Shown here: in pieces, positions 62,113-64,000 of the stretch
Layout: every line of letters begins with the position of its first letter
Position numbering within the stretch: the stretch's first letter is position 1
Assembly: GCF_016808095.1 (NCBI RefSeq)
Contig: NC_068970.1
Span: 40,707,630-40,771,629 of the forward strand
DNA length: 64,000 nucleotides
Direction: 5' to 3'
Source of the DNA: Vigna angularis
Lineage: Eukaryota > Streptophyta > Magnoliopsida > Fabales > Fabaceae
Notes under the pieces: generated by a model
Told to the model about the DNA's origin: nothing
What the model saw: only the letters and a program-made list of their open reading frames with translations
Database searches by the model: none
Translations under genes and position numbers: made by a program

Positions 62113-63779
62113 TGTTAAATTGTCTATACAAACAAACGGTCTCATATTTTGAAGTTTAATCAAATAACATTAAAACGAGTTAATAACCAAAAAAAACAAC
62201 CTAGGATAATAACACAAGACTTAGAGCCTAAAACTCGAAATAGACAAAAACTAGAACTTGAACCCCAAACATAGAAATCATAGGAAAATACTTAGGTCCA
62301 TGGAAATAGAAAAACACTTAGGGTAAAACACCCAAACGCATGACTAGACGATGTCTTGTCTAAAAGTGTCCAAGAGAGATTGAGTTAAAAGCTCAATGCT
62401 TAAAATACATAGATTAGGTATTTTGCTTCTCTCGAAAATAAAAACAAGTCGAGACAAGGTCTTTGACAAAAAATTAAAAGACTTCATTATTAAAAACACG
62501 TAAGAAAGCCTAAGCAAGCTAAACATTATCTGTCTAAAAAGAAACAAAAGTTAAGGAAGTGTTTACTTGATCAAACGATCCCATGATCTAAACAAACACC
62601 TCATCTTTTGATGAAGTATTTATATACGTTTGGTATCTTCAACTTAAAGAACTTAATTGTAAAATGCTACCTAACGGTAGGAATTCAAAAAGCAATTTGT
62701 TGTTCTGAGCAAGCATTAAATGACATTAAATGCTCAACGTTCCAAAACAACAAGAGTGATAAGAAAAATAATATATGTTGCATGCACAATTTACTCTAAC
62801 TTTGTAGATAATTTATTCTACACACATCCATAGTGCTACATATCAAATATCAAAATGTGGACGTTAGAAACAAAGGAGATAATCATGGAATGTTCCTCTC
62901 TTAAAGCAAAGTCTAAAAAGATCGTACAACCTACTTTAAGAAAAGGAATAAAAAGCATGATTGCTCTGACAAAGTTGACTTACATAACGGCTACTGTGAA
63001 AAGAAGAAAGAGAAAACACAAGTATCTAGACTAGAAACTACAAACTCAGTCTAACGGACAAATATTCATGAAGCCTATAAATAGAAGATGTCTTAAGAAG
63101 AAAATCAAGAGGATATAAAAGGGTATAGCCAAAAAGCATAAATCAAACCTTACAACGTCATATCCATCTTGAAGAGAAAAAGAGAAAAGAGCTAAGAGAA
63201 AATAATGCATTTAAGCTGAAGAAAAGAGAAGAAAAGAGAAAAAGAGAAAGAGGTACTCTCAAGGTTAAGATTCAAATTTCTTACTATTGTAAGAGAGAAG
63301 ACAGAAACACCTCCGAGTGTTTAGACTGTATTGTATTGTAATCAAATCCTCTCGTAAAGAGATTTAGTCTGAACTACTTGTAAGAAATCGTTGTTTGCAA
63401 TTCTTAAGAGAATTAAAATACTTGCAATCAAACTCTTTTAAGTTGAGGAATCTAGACGCGGTAGTCTAGTACCAAAAGTGGCTCAAATACTCAAAGGAAA
63501 TCTTGGAGTGATGCTAATACTCATTTGTAATCGTGTCAAGATTATGGTGGAACCCTCTACGGAGGAGACTGAACGAAGCTCAGTTTGAGCGAACCAGTAT
63601 AAAATCTCTTGTGTTGTTTTCTCTTCACTTAACTAAGCGATCCTCTTGAAAACCTGAAGTTGAGCTTTATATTTCAAATACAATAATTTCCAAGCTAAAC
63701 GATTCTTTTTCTTCAAGAAAGTTCTTAGAAAACACTACAGTAGATTTATTCTGAATAACACGACAAATTTATCAACGTG

Positions 63780-63780
<1 letters not shown>
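62113..63780 (+). mobile_element. Probable 3' LTR (end not fixed)
   Basis: It starts TGTTAAATTGTCTATAC after the purine tract. It holds cagtataaaatctc (~63595) and a leader-like pattern similar to other copia LTRs here. No TSD or end was found; the AT microsatellite begins about where it should stop. Confidence 0.5.

Positions 63781-63782
<2 letters not shown>

Positions 63783-63852
<70 letters not shown>
63783..63852. repeat. AT microsatellite, 70 bases
   Basis: An uninterrupted (AT)n. It produces a meaningless Ile-Tyr frame. Confidence 0.98.
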
Positions 63853-63856
<4 letters not shown>

Positions 63857-64000
63857 CAATGTTTTTTTATATTTTTATCTAGGTTTCATTTTTGCGTAGT
63901 GGTATTTTCTGTCATTCCGAACTCGAGTTGTCCATTGTTATTGACCTTTCACGCTCCTAGGTTCTTATTTTGATGTTTAATGTTTACTTTTTAATAAGAA
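63853..64000. other. Window end, nothing recognised
   Basis: T-rich DNA without coding or repeats. Confidence 0.4.

Larger units (their letters stand above)
58470..63780 (+). mobile_element. 3' half of a Sirevirus-like copia element
   Basis: It enters in reverse transcriptase (AFLNGDIKEEVYVEQPPRFE ~58499), then a second RT part (LDDIIFSAI ~58711) and RNase H (58972-59607). A non-coding or possible envelope-like spacer follows (59640-62100), then a purine tract aaagggaaagattg (62101-62114) and a 3' LTR from about 62113. The 5' half is missing. A solo LTR (60225-61472) is inserted in the spacer. Confidence 0.75.

Noticed and set aside
63779..63973. Ile-Tyr-rich 64-residue frame
   Set aside because: Translation of the AT microsatellite.
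1..64000. CRISPR arrays, operons, tRNA or rRNA genes, bacterial defence-like systems
   Set aside because: No regularly spaced short repeats, Shine-Dalgarno-led gene clusters or recognisable RNA genes; all large repeats are explained by transposable elements.

Overview
The window is plant nuclear DNA. It is AT-rich, has spliced genes with short introns and GT..AG borders, and is dominated by nested LTR retrotransposons and terminal-inverted-repeat DNA transposons. The cellular genes (a CDKG2-type kinase, a long remorin, an LTP-like protein) and the Sirevirus, Athila and ULP-carrying Mutator families fit a legume, probably Phaseoleae (Phaseolus/Vigna-like). That assignment is from recognition, not from a search.

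Layout. 1-~6250: most of a large Mutator-like element with arms over 1.4 kb, internal tandem repeats and a decayed ULP1-type protease gene; its left end lies outside the window. 6250-12396: AT-rich, no convincing gene. 12397-~16090 (minus): a complete six-exon CDKG2-like kinase gene with a 5' UTR intron. 16304-18562: a Mutator-like element with a perfect 9-bp target duplication, carrying in antisense a broken fragment of threonine dehydratase (Pack-MULE). ~20000-26110: a decayed Sirevirus-like copia element containing a solo LTR and a hAT-like MITE. 27514-40613: an old relic with inverted LTR-like arms. It holds an Athila-like gypsy element (29086-38400, target duplication CCTAT) whose 5' LTR is itself split by a rearranged relative with inverted ends, plus a solo LTR. 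41437-43862 and 47165-49680: truncated copia elements, with another solo LTR at 44234-45559.

51864-53914 (minus): a three-exon remorin gene whose extreme N-terminus is uncertain. 56815-57076 (minus): the first exon of an LTP-like secreted protein, with six of the eight expected cysteines and no second exon seen. ~58470-~63780: the 3' half of a Sirevirus-like element (RT end, RNase H, spacer, 3' LTR) interrupted by a solo LTR. The window ends shortly after an AT microsatellite.

The cellular genes do not form a pathway. The kinase is nuclear (splicing/cell cycle class), remorin is at the plasma membrane, and the LTP-like protein would be secreted. No RNA gene, CRISPR array or bacterial-type system was recognised. 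The most notable content is transposon biology: host-gene capture, inverted-end insertion, unequal arm repeats, and four solo LTRs with identical or near-identical target duplications.
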